The notes: a model not told the origin generated them from the letters alone. 64,000 bases of DNA from Algoriphagus aestuariicola (GCF_017254835.1 NZ_JAFKCW010000004.1:401266-465265); one strand, 5' to 3'; shown: positions 18,200 to 28,654, counted from the first letter of the stretch. Made by a program: numbers and translations.

Positions 18200-19189
18200 A
18201 TGGACAACACAGAAATCAACAAGGAGCTTTTGACCAAAAATTGGAGCGGCTCAAGCGTCAGCGAGCGGGAAGGCCAGGCTTGGGACAAAAAAAAGGAAAT
18301 GGACTTTACCTACACGAACATTGACAAGTTTATAAGGTACAGTCTGGGGGAGAATCCGGTTTTCAGCAATGCCATGTACAACGGGGACTTTTCTCTTTCC
18401 CTAGAGGAAGCCCAACGAAGAAAGCATGAATTTGTCACCAAAGCATTGGGTATAGAAAAGGGAAGTCGGGTCCTTGATTTGGGATGTGGCTGGGGGGGAT
18501 GGCTCAAATACCTGAAGGAGGTGGTCGGTGCCGATGGCATCGGGGTCAATCTTTCCGATGGCCAAGTGAATGCCTGTCGGCAAAATGGATTGACAGCCTA
18601 TATCAAAGATGCCCGATTTATCAAACCAGAGGATTTTGGGACATTTGACGCGGTTACGGCTTTTGGAAGCTTCGAGCATGTGGCCTCCGTCAAAGACTAT
18701 CTGGAAGGCAGACAGGACGAAGTCTATGAGGACTATTTTCGTCATGTCTCCAATCTGCTCGAGCCGGGAGGGAAGTTTTACATGCAGAGCATGGTCTTTG
18801 ACAAAAACATGATTCCTTTTGAACAAATTGACATCAATTCCCCAAAGGATTCCGACAGTTATATTATCGCATTGTTGTTGAAGCATAATCCAGATTCATG
18901 GATTGCCTATGGACATGAGCACATCATCCGCACGGCAGCCCCATATTTCAAGAACACATTCTATAGTGATGGTAGGCTCGACTATGTCAAGACCAACCGG
19001 GAATGGACGAAGCGGTTCTACAAATTCAACCTGAAAAAATACCTGTGGTTTGCCTCTTTGGTTCCCAAGCTATTCACCGACAAAGAATTCCGGCACCAGC
19101 TGGCGATCCTGAGAGTCCGTCCCAATAGAGTGTGCTTCGAAAGGCAGATCATGGGACATGCTAGACTCGTTTTCGAAAAATCGGTATGA
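18200..19189 (+). CDS. SAM-dependent methyltransferase, cyclopropane-fatty-acid-synthase-like
   Basis: 329 aa. SAM-binding loop VLDLGCGWGGWLKYL (motif I), GVNLSDGQVNACR (motif II) and AFGSFEHV resemble CfaS/mycolic acid cyclopropane synthase-type methyltransferases, but the bicarbonate-binding and C-terminal signature of true Cfa enzymes is not evident. The substrate is therefore uncertain (lipid or small molecule). The upstream terminator at 18084-18120 suggests independent transcription. Confidence 0.75.
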   Translation: MDNTEINKELLTKNWSGSSVSEREGQAWDKKKEMDFTYTNIDKFIRYSLGENPVFSNAMYNGDFSLSLEEAQRRKHEFVTKALGIEKGSRVLDLGCGWGGWLKYLKEVVGADGIGVNLSDGQVNACRQNGLTAYIKDARFIKPEDFGTFDAVTAFGSFEHVASVKDYLEGRQDEVYEDYFRHVSNLLEPGGKFYMQSMVFDKNMIPFEQIDINSPKDSDSYIIALLLKHNPDSWIAYGHEHIIRTAAPYFKNTFYSDGRLDYVKTNREWTKRFYKFNLKKYLWFASLVPKLFTDKEFRHQLAILRVRPNRVCFERQIMGHARLVFEKSV

Positions 19190-19327
19190 TTCGCACCTCA
19201 GGTTTTTGGGGTGTCTACAGCTCTGCGAGTTGAAAAAGTAAACTTAGACAGTCGGCCTAGATTCGTTGTATGGACGCAGATAGTCAATTCGATTTTATTT
19301 AGTGCGGGAGTAAGTCGTTTTTGCGAT

Positions 19328-21568
19328 TTACAAATTCCACCAGTATGTAAACTTCAGTACGAGCGAGCGGTTTTTCACATTGAAAGGATCTGGGAGGTAG
19401 TTGTCGGTGTAGACGATATAGATATCAGAAGCCGGCTTGAATCTCCATTGAAACCGGGTATTGAGGTTGATGTTGTCGATTTGCTCGTTGTACTGGATGA
19501 ATGCCGTGAAAAAGAGCGTGTTCGTCATCGTCACATCTATCCTCGGGCCCACCAACAAATAATCAGTGGTGCCCCAGGGCTCCGAAAGCACGATTTTATT
19601 GTAGGTGGTGCTCAGTGCCAAACTCACATACGGCTGGAAGCGGTAGCCCAGATCCGTCGTGAGCGTGTACAGTTCCCCATCTGCATAATACCCGCCCATT
19701 CTGGTCGAAAAACCATAAGTAAAAACACTTTGGGGCTTTGATACATACTCCGTTCTCCAGCTGAAAGCATAATGATCCGAGCCTACCGGCAATTTCTCAT
19801 TTCCGGAGTTGGTCGGGTCAAAAGGCGCTTGGAGTTTCACAAAATCATAGATCAGGTAGGTGGCCAAATTGCTTTGGCTGCGGAAACGCACATTGTAGGA
19901 AATGAATGAATTGTTGTCGGTATGGACGCCCTTGGTGTTATAAAACAGCGTCGAACTTGCATCGGGACCGTGGCTCAGGATTTTTTGGCTTTTGGGAAAC
20001 CAGCGATAGCCGACAAATGGGTTTACTTTGTAGTAGCCGCGTCTTGGCACATAGCCCACCTCCGCGGTGTAGTTTTCAGACACATATTCATGCTGCCAGC
20101 TCCAAGTCAGATTGCCTGCAGCATACTTCAGATTAGCAGCATGGACAAAGCCATTGCCGGTATTGTCCGGGCCAAAGCTTTGAAGGAGCATTGCCTTGCC
20201 TGTCCAGATGTTGTTCGCTGAGGCGAGATTGTACTCAAGTCCCACATTTCTGTTGAATTGGGAATAAACCGGGTTTTCGGAATTTGGATCAGGATTGTAG
20301 TTCAGACTCTGTTTGTTGACAAAGATGGCTCCGATGTTGGATCGAGCGCCGACTTGACGCTGAATCGCCATCACGGTGAAGTTTTGCGAGGGTAATTCGG
20401 TTTCCTTCACGTCTCCGGTTTGCATGTTCATTGCACCGATCCGCCAGTCTTTGTTGAGTTTGCCGCTCAGTCTCGCACCAAATTGAATCGGGGCATTCAA
20501 GCCGATTCTTCTGGAGAAAAAAGGCCGGATCGTCGTATAGCCAAAGCCGGCAAACAAGTCCCCGTTCTCCAAAAAGAATTGTCTTCTCTCTGGGAAGAAA
20601 AGCTCAAAGCGATCTAAGTTGGTGACCTGTCGGTCAACTTCTACTTGGGAGAAATCTGGATTTACGGTCAGGTCCAGGTTGAGGGATGAAGTGAGAGCGA
20701 TTTTCGCATCCACGCCTACTTCGCCTCTGGTTTCCGTAGAGCCTTCGTTTTGAAAGTCTTTGCTTATCCCGCCGAGAGCATAGGGGATAATGGAAATGTT
20801 TGCTCCGGGATCTGGCGGGGGATTATCCCATACGAGCGTTCCCGTATACGCCAAAGACGCGGATGGAAACTGCCGAGGTACCGGCGCCCATCCAGACTTT
20901 TCGGTAGTCTTAAGATCCAGCCTGCTAAAGTTGATTCCCCACTCAGAGATTCCTTTTTTGTAGCGGATGGACTTGAAGGGAATAGCTGCCTCGAAAATCC
21001 ACTTGTCTTCATAGTTTTTGACTTTGGAAACCCATTTGTTGTCCCAGCTAAGATCCACGGAGCCGCCGTTGTACATCTGTCCGTCCCATTGCGCGCCAGC
21101 CGCATTCGCTCCAAATGAAAACCCGTTTGTCAGATCGTCAAAGGGATCCATGAAGAGTAGAAAATTGTCGTTTTTCCCAAAGCTGAAATCCCTACGCAGT
21201 GACTCGACCATGTAGGGGCCAGGTAAGGCGTGATGGTTTACTACAAGCAAATACAGATGATCCGTATCGTAGCTCATTCTTACGTCCGTTTTCACCTGCG
21301 CGAAACTGGTGTCCATGGGTGTGATCATGAAAAAATCAGTTGCGACTTCCGCATCTTCCCAGGCCTTTTCATCCATGACGCCGTCAATGATCACAGGCGA
21401 GGAGGCCATTTTTATCGGCAAGCGATACTTTGCATTGATTTTTTGCGCTGAAATGGGCGGAATAAGGCCAAGACCCAGCAGGAAAACAAGAATGAGTACT
21501 CGGACGGATTGGATCACGCTGTTGGGGCTAGGCTTCCTGGTAATATATCGGAAGTTGGGCACGTTCAA
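19328..21568 (-). CDS. DUF5916 outer-membrane protein with N-terminal CBM9-like domain
   Basis: About 746 aa. Hydrophobic signal segment then a CBM9-like domain beginning PVIIDGVMDEKAWEDAEVAT (about 57-240), then a large beta-rich C-terminal half typical of DUF5916 outer-membrane barrels, ending FTYWWNL with a terminal aromatic motif. The longest frame starts at TTG 21568, directly after the TonB-receptor stop; GTG at 21517 gives a cleaner signal peptide (IQSVRVLILVFLLG) and is an equally good choice. It probably forms an operon with the receptor upstream. Function unknown. Confidence 0.8.
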   Translation of the reverse strand: MNVPNFRYITRKPSPNSVIQSVRVLILVFLLGLGLIPPISAQKINAKYRLPIKMASSPVIIDGVMDEKAWEDAEVATDFFMITPMDTSFAQVKTDVRMSYDTDHLYLLVVNHHALPGPYMVESLRRDFSFGKNDNFLLFMDPFDDLTNGFSFGANAAGAQWDGQMYNGGSVDLSWDNKWVSKVKNYEDKWIFEAAIPFKSIRYKKGISEWGINFSRLDLKTTEKSGWAPVPRQFPSASLAYTGTLVWDNPPPDPGANISIIPYALGGISKDFQNEGSTETRGEVGVDAKIALTSSLNLDLTVNPDFSQVEVDRQVTNLDRFELFFPERRQFFLENGDLFAGFGYTTIRPFFSRRIGLNAPIQFGARLSGKLNKDWRIGAMNMQTGDVKETELPSQNFTVMAIQRQVGARSNIGAIFVNKQSLNYNPDPNSENPVYSQFNRNVGLEYNLASANNIWTGKAMLLQSFGPDNTGNGFVHAANLKYAAGNLTWSWQHEYVSENYTAEVGYVPRRGYYKVNPFVGYRWFPKSQKILSHGPDASSTLFYNTKGVHTDNNSFISYNVRFRSQSNLATYLIYDFVKLQAPFDPTNSGNEKLPVGSDHYAFSWRTEYVSKPQSVFTYGFSTRMGGYYADGELYTLTTDLGYRFQPYVSLALSTTYNKIVLSEPWGTTDYLLVGPRIDVTMTNTLFFTAFIQYNEQIDNINLNTRFQWRFKPASDIYIVYTDNYLPDPFNVKNRSLVLKFTYWWNL

Positions 21569-23962
21569 TTATTGCTTGATTCGGTAGGCGAAGGTCAGGT
21601 TGGACTGTCTCCGTTGCATTTGCGACTCGCCTTCGGTGTAGAAATTGTACCCCTCGGAGATGAAGCGATTGATTCTGGTATTGAAGATGTCGGTCACATT
21701 CAAGACCAAAGTTCCTCGATCTTCGAGTATTCTTTTGCTTGCAGAGAGATCCATGAAAAATATGCCCTTTCGGTAGCCTTGGGCAGTTTTTTGTTTTGCC
21801 TCATAGTTAGCTCGGACCTGGATATCCCAGCCTTCTCCGAAGGTAAACCTGGACGTTTGGCGGAAAAGCCAGGAATAGGTTTTCCTCAATTCCGTCTGTC
21901 CTATGTTGCTGGCGTCGATTCGTGCATGGAAGAAGTTGGCGTTGAAGTCTAGTTTCCACCATTCCTTCACCCGGTAGTCCCCGCTGAATTCGACCCCGAA
22001 GGACTTTTCTCCGGTCAGATTGTATGGAGCGGTCACGGAGAAACCATCGTCATTGACCTGGCGGATGCGCTCGATCTTGTCCACGGTATTTCTGAAATAA
22101 ACAGTTGAAAACAGTGTGGCCTTTTCAAAGTATTTGATGTGACCAAGCTCGAAGGCGTCGGTGTATTCCGGGTTTAGGTCGGGATTTCCACTGAAGAAAT
22201 TCCGCTGGTCGGAAAAGGTCACGTATGGACTCAAATCGTTGTATACAGGTCGTCTGATCCTTCGGCTATAGCTTAGTTGGAAGGCGTTCTCCTTAGTCAG
22301 GTTGTAGGTCAAATGGGCTGATGGGAAGAAGTTAGTATACTCCCTGGGATTGCTTTCATTGGTCTCCACGAGAATAGTTTCCACTACGGTATGCTCGGCA
22401 CGTAGCCCGCCTTGGTAGCTCCATTTTCCTGTTTCGTTGCCGAATATACCATATGCGGCTAGGATGTTTTCATTGTATAGGAAGATATTGTCCAGCCCTG
22501 GAATCGTGACAAAATCTCCAGTTTCATCCTCTTCCTGTACGATATAGTCGTTTTCCATTTCCCTGAAGCTTGTCCGGAGCCCGGTTTCAAACTTTCCTTT
22601 TGTCGCAAACGGTTTCACATAGTCCATCTGGAGCAGGTACTGGTTTTCAAACTCGTCGTTTAGGGAGGTCTGAACCAAATCATCGGTGGGAACTGGAGTG
22701 TCGCTTGGAGTGAAAGAATACTGGGTGAAAAGCTGATCGGATCGCTCCCAGTAATTCAAATAAGTGAATGAAGCGGTGAATTCGTGGCCCTTTTGGGCAA
22801 AAGTCCGCTTATAGTTGACAATGGCTTCTTTGTTCGGCTCGTCTTCGGTTTCGTCTTGACGGCGGAGTGTATAGCCAAGGTAGTTGTCGAAGCCATTCAG
22901 GTAATCCTCGTATCGAATATCGGTGATACGGTGGGCATCGCTTCTTCTCCACAAATAAGAGGCCGTCAAGACGCTGTTTTCGTTGAAATAGTAATCCAAG
23001 CCGCCTCTTAAGTTATTGTTCAGCCCTGATACAGTCGACGCATTGTTCTGGCTCAATATCGAGGTGGTTCCGTCCTCATTATAGACCTCCTGATAAAGTT
23101 CGCTGATCCCAGGTTGCTCACGATAGGTGAGGCCGTAGTTGATGAACCAGTTGATGCGATTGTGCCTGTAATTCAGATTCGCGGTGAAGCCCGTGTTGAG
23201 TGGATATCCGGCAATAACCTCAAAAGAGCCATTGAATCCCTGCTTGCTGTCTTTTTTGAGGACAATATTGATGACCCCAGCCATTCCTTCCGCTTCATAT
23301 CTGGCAGAGGGGTTGGTGATTACCTCGACCCGTTCGACCATATTGGCCGGTAGCTGACGAAGTCCGGCGCTTCCTTTGAAACTGACCAATCCCGATGGCT
23401 TGCCGTCGATGAGGATGCGCACATTTGAAGAGCCTCTCAGTCGGACGTTGCCATCAGGGTCGACCGCCACCGAAGGAAGATTCATCAGGATGTCTGAAGC
23501 ATTACCACCGGCGTTGGCGAGGTCTTTTCCGACGTTGAAAATTCGCTTATCAAGGGAAAGCTCCATGATGGTCTTTTCTCCCTGGACCACCACCTCAGTG
23601 AGATCAGATGCAGTCGTAGATAGTCCAATTTCACCCAGATCCTGATTTTGGCTGTCTCGGGAAAGCGTAAAAGCCTTCGTTTTCTGAGCCTCATAGCCCA
23701 TGAATTCGATCAAGGCATAGAATTTTCCGAAAGGAAGGTCAACTGAATACTTTCCATTTTCATCGGAGATTCCACCTCCCACAAGGCTGTCTTTTTCAGA
23801 GTAAACCGCGATACTGGCAAAAGGAAGCGGCTCTGAACTTCCAATGTCGAGGATAGTGCCACGGATCTTTCCCCGATTTTGTTGGGCATGGGACTGGACA
23901 AAGCTCAAGAGTAAGGCCAGTACCGAAAGAATGAGTAGGTTTTTTGGGTAAAAGGGTTTCAT
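21569..23962 (-). CDS. TonB-dependent outer-membrane receptor (outer membrane beta-barrel family 3)
   Basis: 797 aa from ATG 23962, which gives a standard signal peptide (KPFYPKNLLILSVLALLL...HAQ); the TTG 21 bp upstream is rejected. Order: carboxypeptidase-regulatory-like beta domain (about 30-110, RGTILDIGSSEPLPFASI), plug domain (about 125-230, with VDPDGNVRLRGSSNVRILID), then a long barrel. Imports an unknown ligand; no SusD partner is present. The DUF5916 gene follows with no gap. A TAATTTTG -7 element at 23986-23993 supports this start. Confidence 0.87.
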   Translation of the reverse strand: MKPFYPKNLLILSVLALLLSFVQSHAQQNRGKIRGTILDIGSSEPLPFASIAVYSEKDSLVGGGISDENGKYSVDLPFGKFYALIEFMGYEAQKTKAFTLSRDSQNQDLGEIGLSTTASDLTEVVVQGEKTIMELSLDKRIFNVGKDLANAGGNASDILMNLPSVAVDPDGNVRLRGSSNVRILIDGKPSGLVSFKGSAGLRQLPANMVERVEVITNPSARYEAEGMAGVINIVLKKDSKQGFNGSFEVIAGYPLNTGFTANLNYRHNRINWFINYGLTYREQPGISELYQEVYNEDGTTSILSQNNASTVSGLNNNLRGGLDYYFNENSVLTASYLWRRSDAHRITDIRYEDYLNGFDNYLGYTLRRQDETEDEPNKEAIVNYKRTFAQKGHEFTASFTYLNYWERSDQLFTQYSFTPSDTPVPTDDLVQTSLNDEFENQYLLQMDYVKPFATKGKFETGLRTSFREMENDYIVQEEDETGDFVTIPGLDNIFLYNENILAAYGIFGNETGKWSYQGGLRAEHTVVETILVETNESNPREYTNFFPSAHLTYNLTKENAFQLSYSRRIRRPVYNDLSPYVTFSDQRNFFSGNPDLNPEYTDAFELGHIKYFEKATLFSTVYFRNTVDKIERIRQVNDDGFSVTAPYNLTGEKSFGVEFSGDYRVKEWWKLDFNANFFHARIDASNIGQTELRKTYSWLFRQTSRFTFGEGWDIQVRANYEAKQKTAQGYRKGIFFMDLSASKRILEDRGTLVLNVTDIFNTRINRFISEGYNFYTEGESQMQRRQSNLTFAYRIKQ

Positions 23963-23985
23963 AGGTTTGGTAAATAGAGCCAAAT

Positions 23986-23993
23986 CAAAATTA
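23986..23993 (-). promoter_or_regulatory. Putative -7 element (TAATTTTG) for the TonB-receptor operon
   Basis: A perfect match to the Bacteroidota -7 consensus TAnnTTTG lies 24 bp upstream of ATG 23962, giving a short leader. No convincing -33 TTTG is visible at the usual distance, so this is a weak call. Confidence 0.4.
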
Positions 23994-24275
23994 ATATGAA
24001 TCAGGCGGCCGAAATTTAGAATGAAAGCGATTCCTTTCCATGCTTATTTTTACAAATGGCGAAATCGATGGGACTATTCCAAGGCATTTGAAAGGAATCC
24101 GGCGGCTCAGACCAGTAACTGTCGTCTACGGACTCGGCAAAATATGTAACTAAAATGTCATAACTTTCCTGCTCTGCGACGAGATGACAAATTTTTCTTT
24201 GGCATCTTGTTGTACTGGATCAAACTCTGGAACTGCTTTTTTTATTTTATCTCCAATATCCAAACCAACAACACA
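23994..24275. other. Divergent intergenic region between TonB receptor and outer-membrane protein genes
   Basis: About 280 bp without a credible ORF. It carries promoters for the two divergent genes by position. I see no riboswitch-like conserved core, terminator or long inverted repeat. Confidence 0.5.
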
Positions 24276-25067
24276 ATGAGAAGGACTTTTGCGCTGACTG
24301 TTTTGTTTCTATCCACTTTATGCAGCCTTTCATTTGCTCAGGATGATGCTGCCGAGTTGGCAAAAAAACTCGCCAATCCCATCGCCTCGCTGGTTTCTGT
24401 CCCCTTCCAAAACAACACCGACTATGGAATCGGAGAGATGCGGGGAACTAGAAACACGATGAATTTCCAGCCAGTGTTGCCGATATCGCTAAACAAGGAC
24501 TGGAATGTGATCACTAGAATTGTCGCTCCCTACGTTACCCAGTACAATGTTACCGGCTTTGGAGAGAAGCAGTCCGGGCTGTCCGACGCGGTGATGTCGG
24601 CTTTTTTCTCGCCCAAAAATTCCGAGAAACTCACTTGGGGTGTAGGGCCGGCCTTCTTGCTTCCGATTGCTACCAATGACTATTTGGCTACCAAGAAATT
24701 TGGAGTCGGGCCTACGGCAGTGGCTTTGAAGCAGGCCAATGGATGGACCTTGGGTGCGCTGGTCAACCAACTCTGGTCTGTAGCCGGGAACGAAGATCGA
24801 CCGGATGTGAGCCAGATGTTTGTTCAGCCATTTTTGGTGTATAACTGGAAGTCCGGTGCTGGCTTGGGGGCGAACATGGAATTCACCCAAAACTGGAAAG
24901 CTTCGACAACCACGCTTTGGCTCAATCCTACGATCAGTGCGGTGACTGCCTTGGGCAAGCAAAAGACTCAATTTGTTATAGGCCCACGATTCAATCTAGC
25001 CGCTCCAGATGGAGGAAAGGCTGATTGGGGCTGGAGAGCCGTCGTAATTTTCCTCTTCCCGAAGTAG
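24276..25067 (+). CDS. Predicted outer-membrane/exported protein of unknown function
   Basis: 263 aa from ATG 24276; the frame extends upstream to 24207 but only this start places a normal signal peptide (RRTFALTVLFLSTLCS...FAQ) at the N-terminus. The mature part is rich in short amphipathic beta strands with aromatic ends and finishes WRAVVIFLFPK, consistent with a small outer-membrane barrel of the neuromedin U/transporter-like group common in marine bacteria. No catalytic motif. Its 3' end converges on the antiporter-Usp fusion gene. Confidence 0.65.
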   Translation: MRRTFALTVLFLSTLCSLSFAQDDAAELAKKLANPIASLVSVPFQNNTDYGIGEMRGTRNTMNFQPVLPISLNKDWNVITRIVAPYVTQYNVTGFGEKQSGLSDAVMSAFFSPKNSEKLTWGVGPAFLLPIATNDYLATKKFGVGPTAVALKQANGWTLGALVNQLWSVAGNEDRPDVSQMFVQPFLVYNWKSGAGLGANMEFTQNWKASTTTLWLNPTISAVTALGKQKTQFVIGPRFNLAAPDGGKADWGWRAVVIFLFPK

Positions 25068-25116
25068 GCAACCTGTGCCCTTAAAAATTCCGACAATTCA
25101 ACGTTTCTAAACGAGG

Positions 25117-27264
25117 CTACTTCGTGAAAAGCCGGTTTATGCCTGCGCGTATCACTTCCAATCTACTTCTGGGCCCGGCGAGGTTGCTATGCAGGAAGTC
25201 ATGGGAAAGCGCTGAACTTGCGTCAAGGGGGTTTGGATAGATCAGGATAAAACTGTGATCCTTGAGCCAAGTCCCCACCAGGTCTGGAACCAAGTCCATG
25301 TTTGGATGATGCGAGGGATCCCCCCTTCTGCTGAGTACCATGATCAGGTTGTCGTCCTTTTTCAGCAAAATGTTAAGATTGCTGGGATCATCCCAGCTTG
25401 GAAATGGGCGAAACTCCACTCGGATGGGGTTGGCGACCAGGATTTTTTGGAGATATTCCCGGGTATCCTCATTGACATAGAAGATCATACGACGCCCCGT
25501 GTTTTTGGCGATATTCCAGATTTTGACCAGCCAAAGCGGAAACCCCAATTCATGCTCGGCTTGTGGCGGAATCATCACTAGGTGCCTTTTGTGGGACGCA
25601 AAGGGTTGGTGGGGCTTGTAGATAAATGTGGTTGTGTTGACTTTTTCAAGTAGTCGATTAGTGACTTGACCGAGAAAAGAGTCTTTTCCTTCCAGCTGGA
25701 CATGGAGTCCCAAGATCAGATCGGTGATTTTATTTTCATAAACCACGCTTGCGATTCCCTGCACAACATCTGCATCGTATCTAAGTAGCTCGATCAGAAA
25801 ATTATCAGTGGCGGCCGTAATGGAACTGGCTTGATTGAGGATTTTTTGGGCTTTTACTTCCGCTGAGTAATCCTGAGTTCCCGGCTTGAGGATACTCAGA
25901 CCGTAGAGTGAATTTTTCTTCCCTATGGATTTGAGGTTTAGAGCGAGGTTAATCAGGTCTTGGGCGGTCTCCTCGCTTCTGATTGGGATCAAAAACCGCT
26001 CGGTGAAGTCCATTCGATCTTTTTCGGCGAACGTAGCCTCGGAGAGGATGATCTTCTGAGCGCCCCGCTGAGCCTCCAGCGTGGCGATGGTACAGGTGAC
26101 CAAGATCATGATAATCGTACCGTTGAGGACAGATTCAGAAAGTAGGCGGATGGGTTCACCCAAGGCGTCTCTACCGACGATCGTGTTATAGCCCACAAGC
26201 ACGGCGGCGAGGGTGGCTGCGGCCTGTGCGTTGCTCAAGCCAAACATGAGGCTGCGCTCAGCCTTGGAGTAACCGAAGGATTTTTGCGCAGCAAGAGCCG
26301 CCAGATATTTTGAAGCCGTAGCCACCACGGTCATCGCTATGGCAATAAATACCGTCTCCCCATCTCGGAAGAAAACCCGAAAATCGACTAGCATACCAAC
26401 GCTGATCAAAAAAAAGGGAATGAAGATCGCATTGCCGACAAACTCGATCCTGTTGAAAAGCCCCGAGGTTCGTGGTATAATGGGGCTGATCGCCAGGCCG
26501 ACCAAGAAGGATCCGATAATACCCTCCAGGCCGGCCAACTCTGCCAAGAGCGCGCCTGCAAATACTATCGCCAGCACAAAGATGTATTGGGTGACGTTAT
26601 CTTCGTTTTTCTTCAAAAACCATTGCCCAAACCTAGGTAGCACGATCAGAATAAGTAGGGCAAAGACCAGCAGGGAGAAAAATAGCTTGACCCAAAACAT
26701 CATGTTGATCTCCCCGTGGGCCATTCCCACGATGATGGCTAGCACCAAAAGGGCTAGGGTATCGGTGATGAGCGTGCCACCTACAGTGACATTAACTACC
26801 CGGTTTTTGGCAACTCCGAGCTTGGAAACGATAGGGTAGGCGATCAGGGTATGTGAGGCAAACATACTGGCTAGCAACAGGGAAGAAGCCATGGAAAAGT
26901 TAAATAGGAAAAGGCTTGCCAGCGTGCCCAGAATCATTGGGATCAAGAAAGTATACATCCCGAATACGAAGCTTTTTCGGCTGTTTTTTTTGAAGTCCTC
27001 TAGATCTATCTCCAATCCAGCCAAAAACATGATGTAGAGCAGACCGGCAGTACCGGAAAGCAAAATACCGCTGTCCCGCTCCATCAGATGAAGTCCCTTT
27101 GGGCCGATGATGGCGCCGGCGATGATAAGCCCAAGAAGTGGCGGGATTCTGAGTCGATTGAGAACCAAGGGTGCCAAAAGGATGATCAGCAAGATCAGGA
27201 AGAACTTTAGCCCTTGATGGGTAATAGGCAATTCGAAGCCATTGGTGATTTCCAACAATCCCAT
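25117..27264 (-). CDS. Cation:proton antiporter fused to C-terminal Usp-like domain
   Basis: 715 aa. Residues 1-400 form a Na_H_Exchanger-type membrane domain (IPPLLGLIIAGAIIGPKGL, FLAGLEIDLEDFKKN, GLEGIIGSFLVGLAIS). Residues about 430-715 form a soluble region with two degenerate universal-stress-like halves (e.g. FLIPIRSEETAQDLINLAL, DLILGLHVQLEGKDSFLG). The architecture combines what is encoded by two genes at 12411-14486. Probably exchanges Na+ or K+ for H+ under control of the cytoplasmic domain; ion specificity is not readable. Confidence 0.85.
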   Translation of the reverse strand: MGLLEITNGFELPITHQGLKFFLILLIILLAPLVLNRLRIPPLLGLIIAGAIIGPKGLHLMERDSGILLSGTAGLLYIMFLAGLEIDLEDFKKNSRKSFVFGMYTFLIPMILGTLASLFLFNFSMASSLLLASMFASHTLIAYPIVSKLGVAKNRVVNVTVGGTLITDTLALLVLAIIVGMAHGEINMMFWVKLFFSLLVFALLILIVLPRFGQWFLKKNEDNVTQYIFVLAIVFAGALLAELAGLEGIIGSFLVGLAISPIIPRTSGLFNRIEFVGNAIFIPFFLISVGMLVDFRVFFRDGETVFIAIAMTVVATASKYLAALAAQKSFGYSKAERSLMFGLSNAQAAATLAAVLVGYNTIVGRDALGEPIRLLSESVLNGTIIMILVTCTIATLEAQRGAQKIILSEATFAEKDRMDFTERFLIPIRSEETAQDLINLALNLKSIGKKNSLYGLSILKPGTQDYSAEVKAQKILNQASSITAATDNFLIELLRYDADVVQGIASVVYENKITDLILGLHVQLEGKDSFLGQVTNRLLEKVNTTTFIYKPHQPFASHKRHLVMIPPQAEHELGFPLWLVKIWNIAKNTGRRMIFYVNEDTREYLQKILVANPIRVEFRPFPSWDDPSNLNILLKKDDNLIMVLSRRGDPSHHPNMDLVPDLVGTWLKDHSFILIYPNPLDASSALSHDFLHSNLAGPRSRLEVIRAGINRLFTK

Positions 27265-27551
27265 ACCTGGTTATAAAGATTGGTTGGGGTGGAAAAAGAT
27301 CCCAAGGAATTGATACTTCGGGCATCGCTTGAGTAAAAGTGAAAAGCCAACTGCCATAAAATCTGTATTAGGGATTGATTTGTGGGATCTATAAGTTGCT
27401 AGCCTTTCAACGTCCTCTTCCAAAGATAGGTATAGATTTGCCTTTTTTGAGACAGTTGAGGTTTCAAAAAATAACTGGGCAAAACACGGGAGTTGCATTC
27501 CATGTCCTCGGCTGTGATGAATAGCGCTGGGGCCAAGCTGGCCGTCTTCTC
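27265..27551. other. Intergenic region, no gene seen
   Basis: 287 bp between the Ca/Na exchanger and the antiporter-Usp gene, both on the minus strand. The open frames here are out of keeping with neighbouring proteins (no family pattern, low-complexity) and are treated as chance. No terminator hairpin with a T tract was found. Confidence 0.5.
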
Positions 27552-28508
27552 CTAAGACTCTAGCCCGATAAGATATCCGGTGTAGAGCAGATAGGATGTA
27601 AGAAGCAAAAGGGCCTCCCAACGATCCAGTTTGTGTCTTTTGCCGGTAAACATCGCCAAAAAAAGGAAAATCGTACCGGCTGCCAAGATATAGAGATCGG
27701 TATTGAATCCCGAGTTATAAGCCATTGGGCGGATCAAACCACTTACGCCGAGGATGAGGAAAATATTAAAAATGTTGGAGCCGATGATGTTGCCTATGGC
27801 GATGTCCGCGTTTTTCCGCATGGCAGCCACTACGGAAGTGGCAAGTTCTGGCAGTGATGTTCCGGCTGCGACAATAGTTAGGCCGATGATCTTTTCGCTT
27901 ACTCCAAGAGACTGGGCCATGGACACGGCGTTGTCGACCACGAGTTTTCCACCTCCTACCAAGCCTGCCAAACCGATAAAGATCAGTCCCCAAATCTTCA
28001 TTGTGGAATAGTCTTTAATCTCGATTTTTTCATTGCTGGGATCGGATTTGAGCTGGGTGGCGACGTAGTAGAGAAATCCGGCAAACAGAGCCAGGTGTAT
28101 TCCGGCATCCAATCTGGAGAATCCCTCAGAGTTGCCGAAAATAAAATTGTTTGCCAACAGGAAAAGGAGGATTGCCGCTATCAAAGAGAAGGGGATCTCT
28201 TTCCAAACCGTTGTGGACTGCACGGAAAGCGGAACAATCAAGCCAGCGATTCCGAGAATGACGAAGAGGTTGAAGTTGTTTGACCCGATGATGTTCCCAA
28301 AGACGATGTCGGGGTAGTTGCCGGAGGCGGCGACGGCGTTCACTACAAGCTCGGGCGCAGAGGTGCCAAAGGCCACGATAGTGAGGCCAATAGCCAAGTC
28401 GGATACATTCTTTTTCTTGGCTAAAACCGAGGCGCCGTCTACGAGCCAATCCGCTCCCTTGACCAAAAGAACCAAACCAATCAATAAAAGTACAGTTTGA
28501 AGGATCAT
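27552..28508 (-). CDS. Calcium/sodium antiporter (CaCA family, YrbG-like)
   Basis: 318 aa, about 10 membrane helices in two inverted repeats. Both alpha-repeats are intact: AFGTSAPELVVNAVA ... GNIIGSNNFN in the first half and AAGTSLPELATSVVA ... GNIIGSNIFN in the second. The acidic residues of the two GTS-x-PE motifs are the expected ion ligands. Inner-membrane exchanger of Ca2+ for Na+ (or H+). Confidence 0.93.
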   Translation of the reverse strand: MILQTVLLLIGLVLLVKGADWLVDGASVLAKKKNVSDLAIGLTIVAFGTSAPELVVNAVAASGNYPDIVFGNIIGSNNFNLFVILGIAGLIVPLSVQSTTVWKEIPFSLIAAILLFLLANNFIFGNSEGFSRLDAGIHLALFAGFLYYVATQLKSDPSNEKIEIKDYSTMKIWGLIFIGLAGLVGGGKLVVDNAVSMAQSLGVSEKIIGLTIVAAGTSLPELATSVVAAMRKNADIAIGNIIGSNIFNIFLILGVSGLIRPMAYNSGFNTDLYILAAGTIFLFLAMFTGKRHKLDRWEALLLLTSYLLYTGYLIGLES

Positions 28509-28654
28509 GAGGGGAATCAGTTAAAAGTTTGAGTTTTCCAAATGGATAAATTCCCCAAAACTAGAAAGGAAAATCGGCCTTTCAAGCGCCTTGCTTGACT
28601 CTATTTTAATTGTACTTCAGTGATCCATGAAGCTTAGGGAAATTGATGATCTGT

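Noticed and set aside
25058-25125. 8-bp inverted repeat CGAAGTAG/CTACTTCG across the ends of two convergent genes
   Set aside because: Loop of about 52 bases, no T tract and both arms lie in or next to coding ends; likely chance.
27271-27621. 116-aa minus-strand frame between antiporter genes
   Set aside because: No coding pattern, overlaps the Ca/Na exchanger end.
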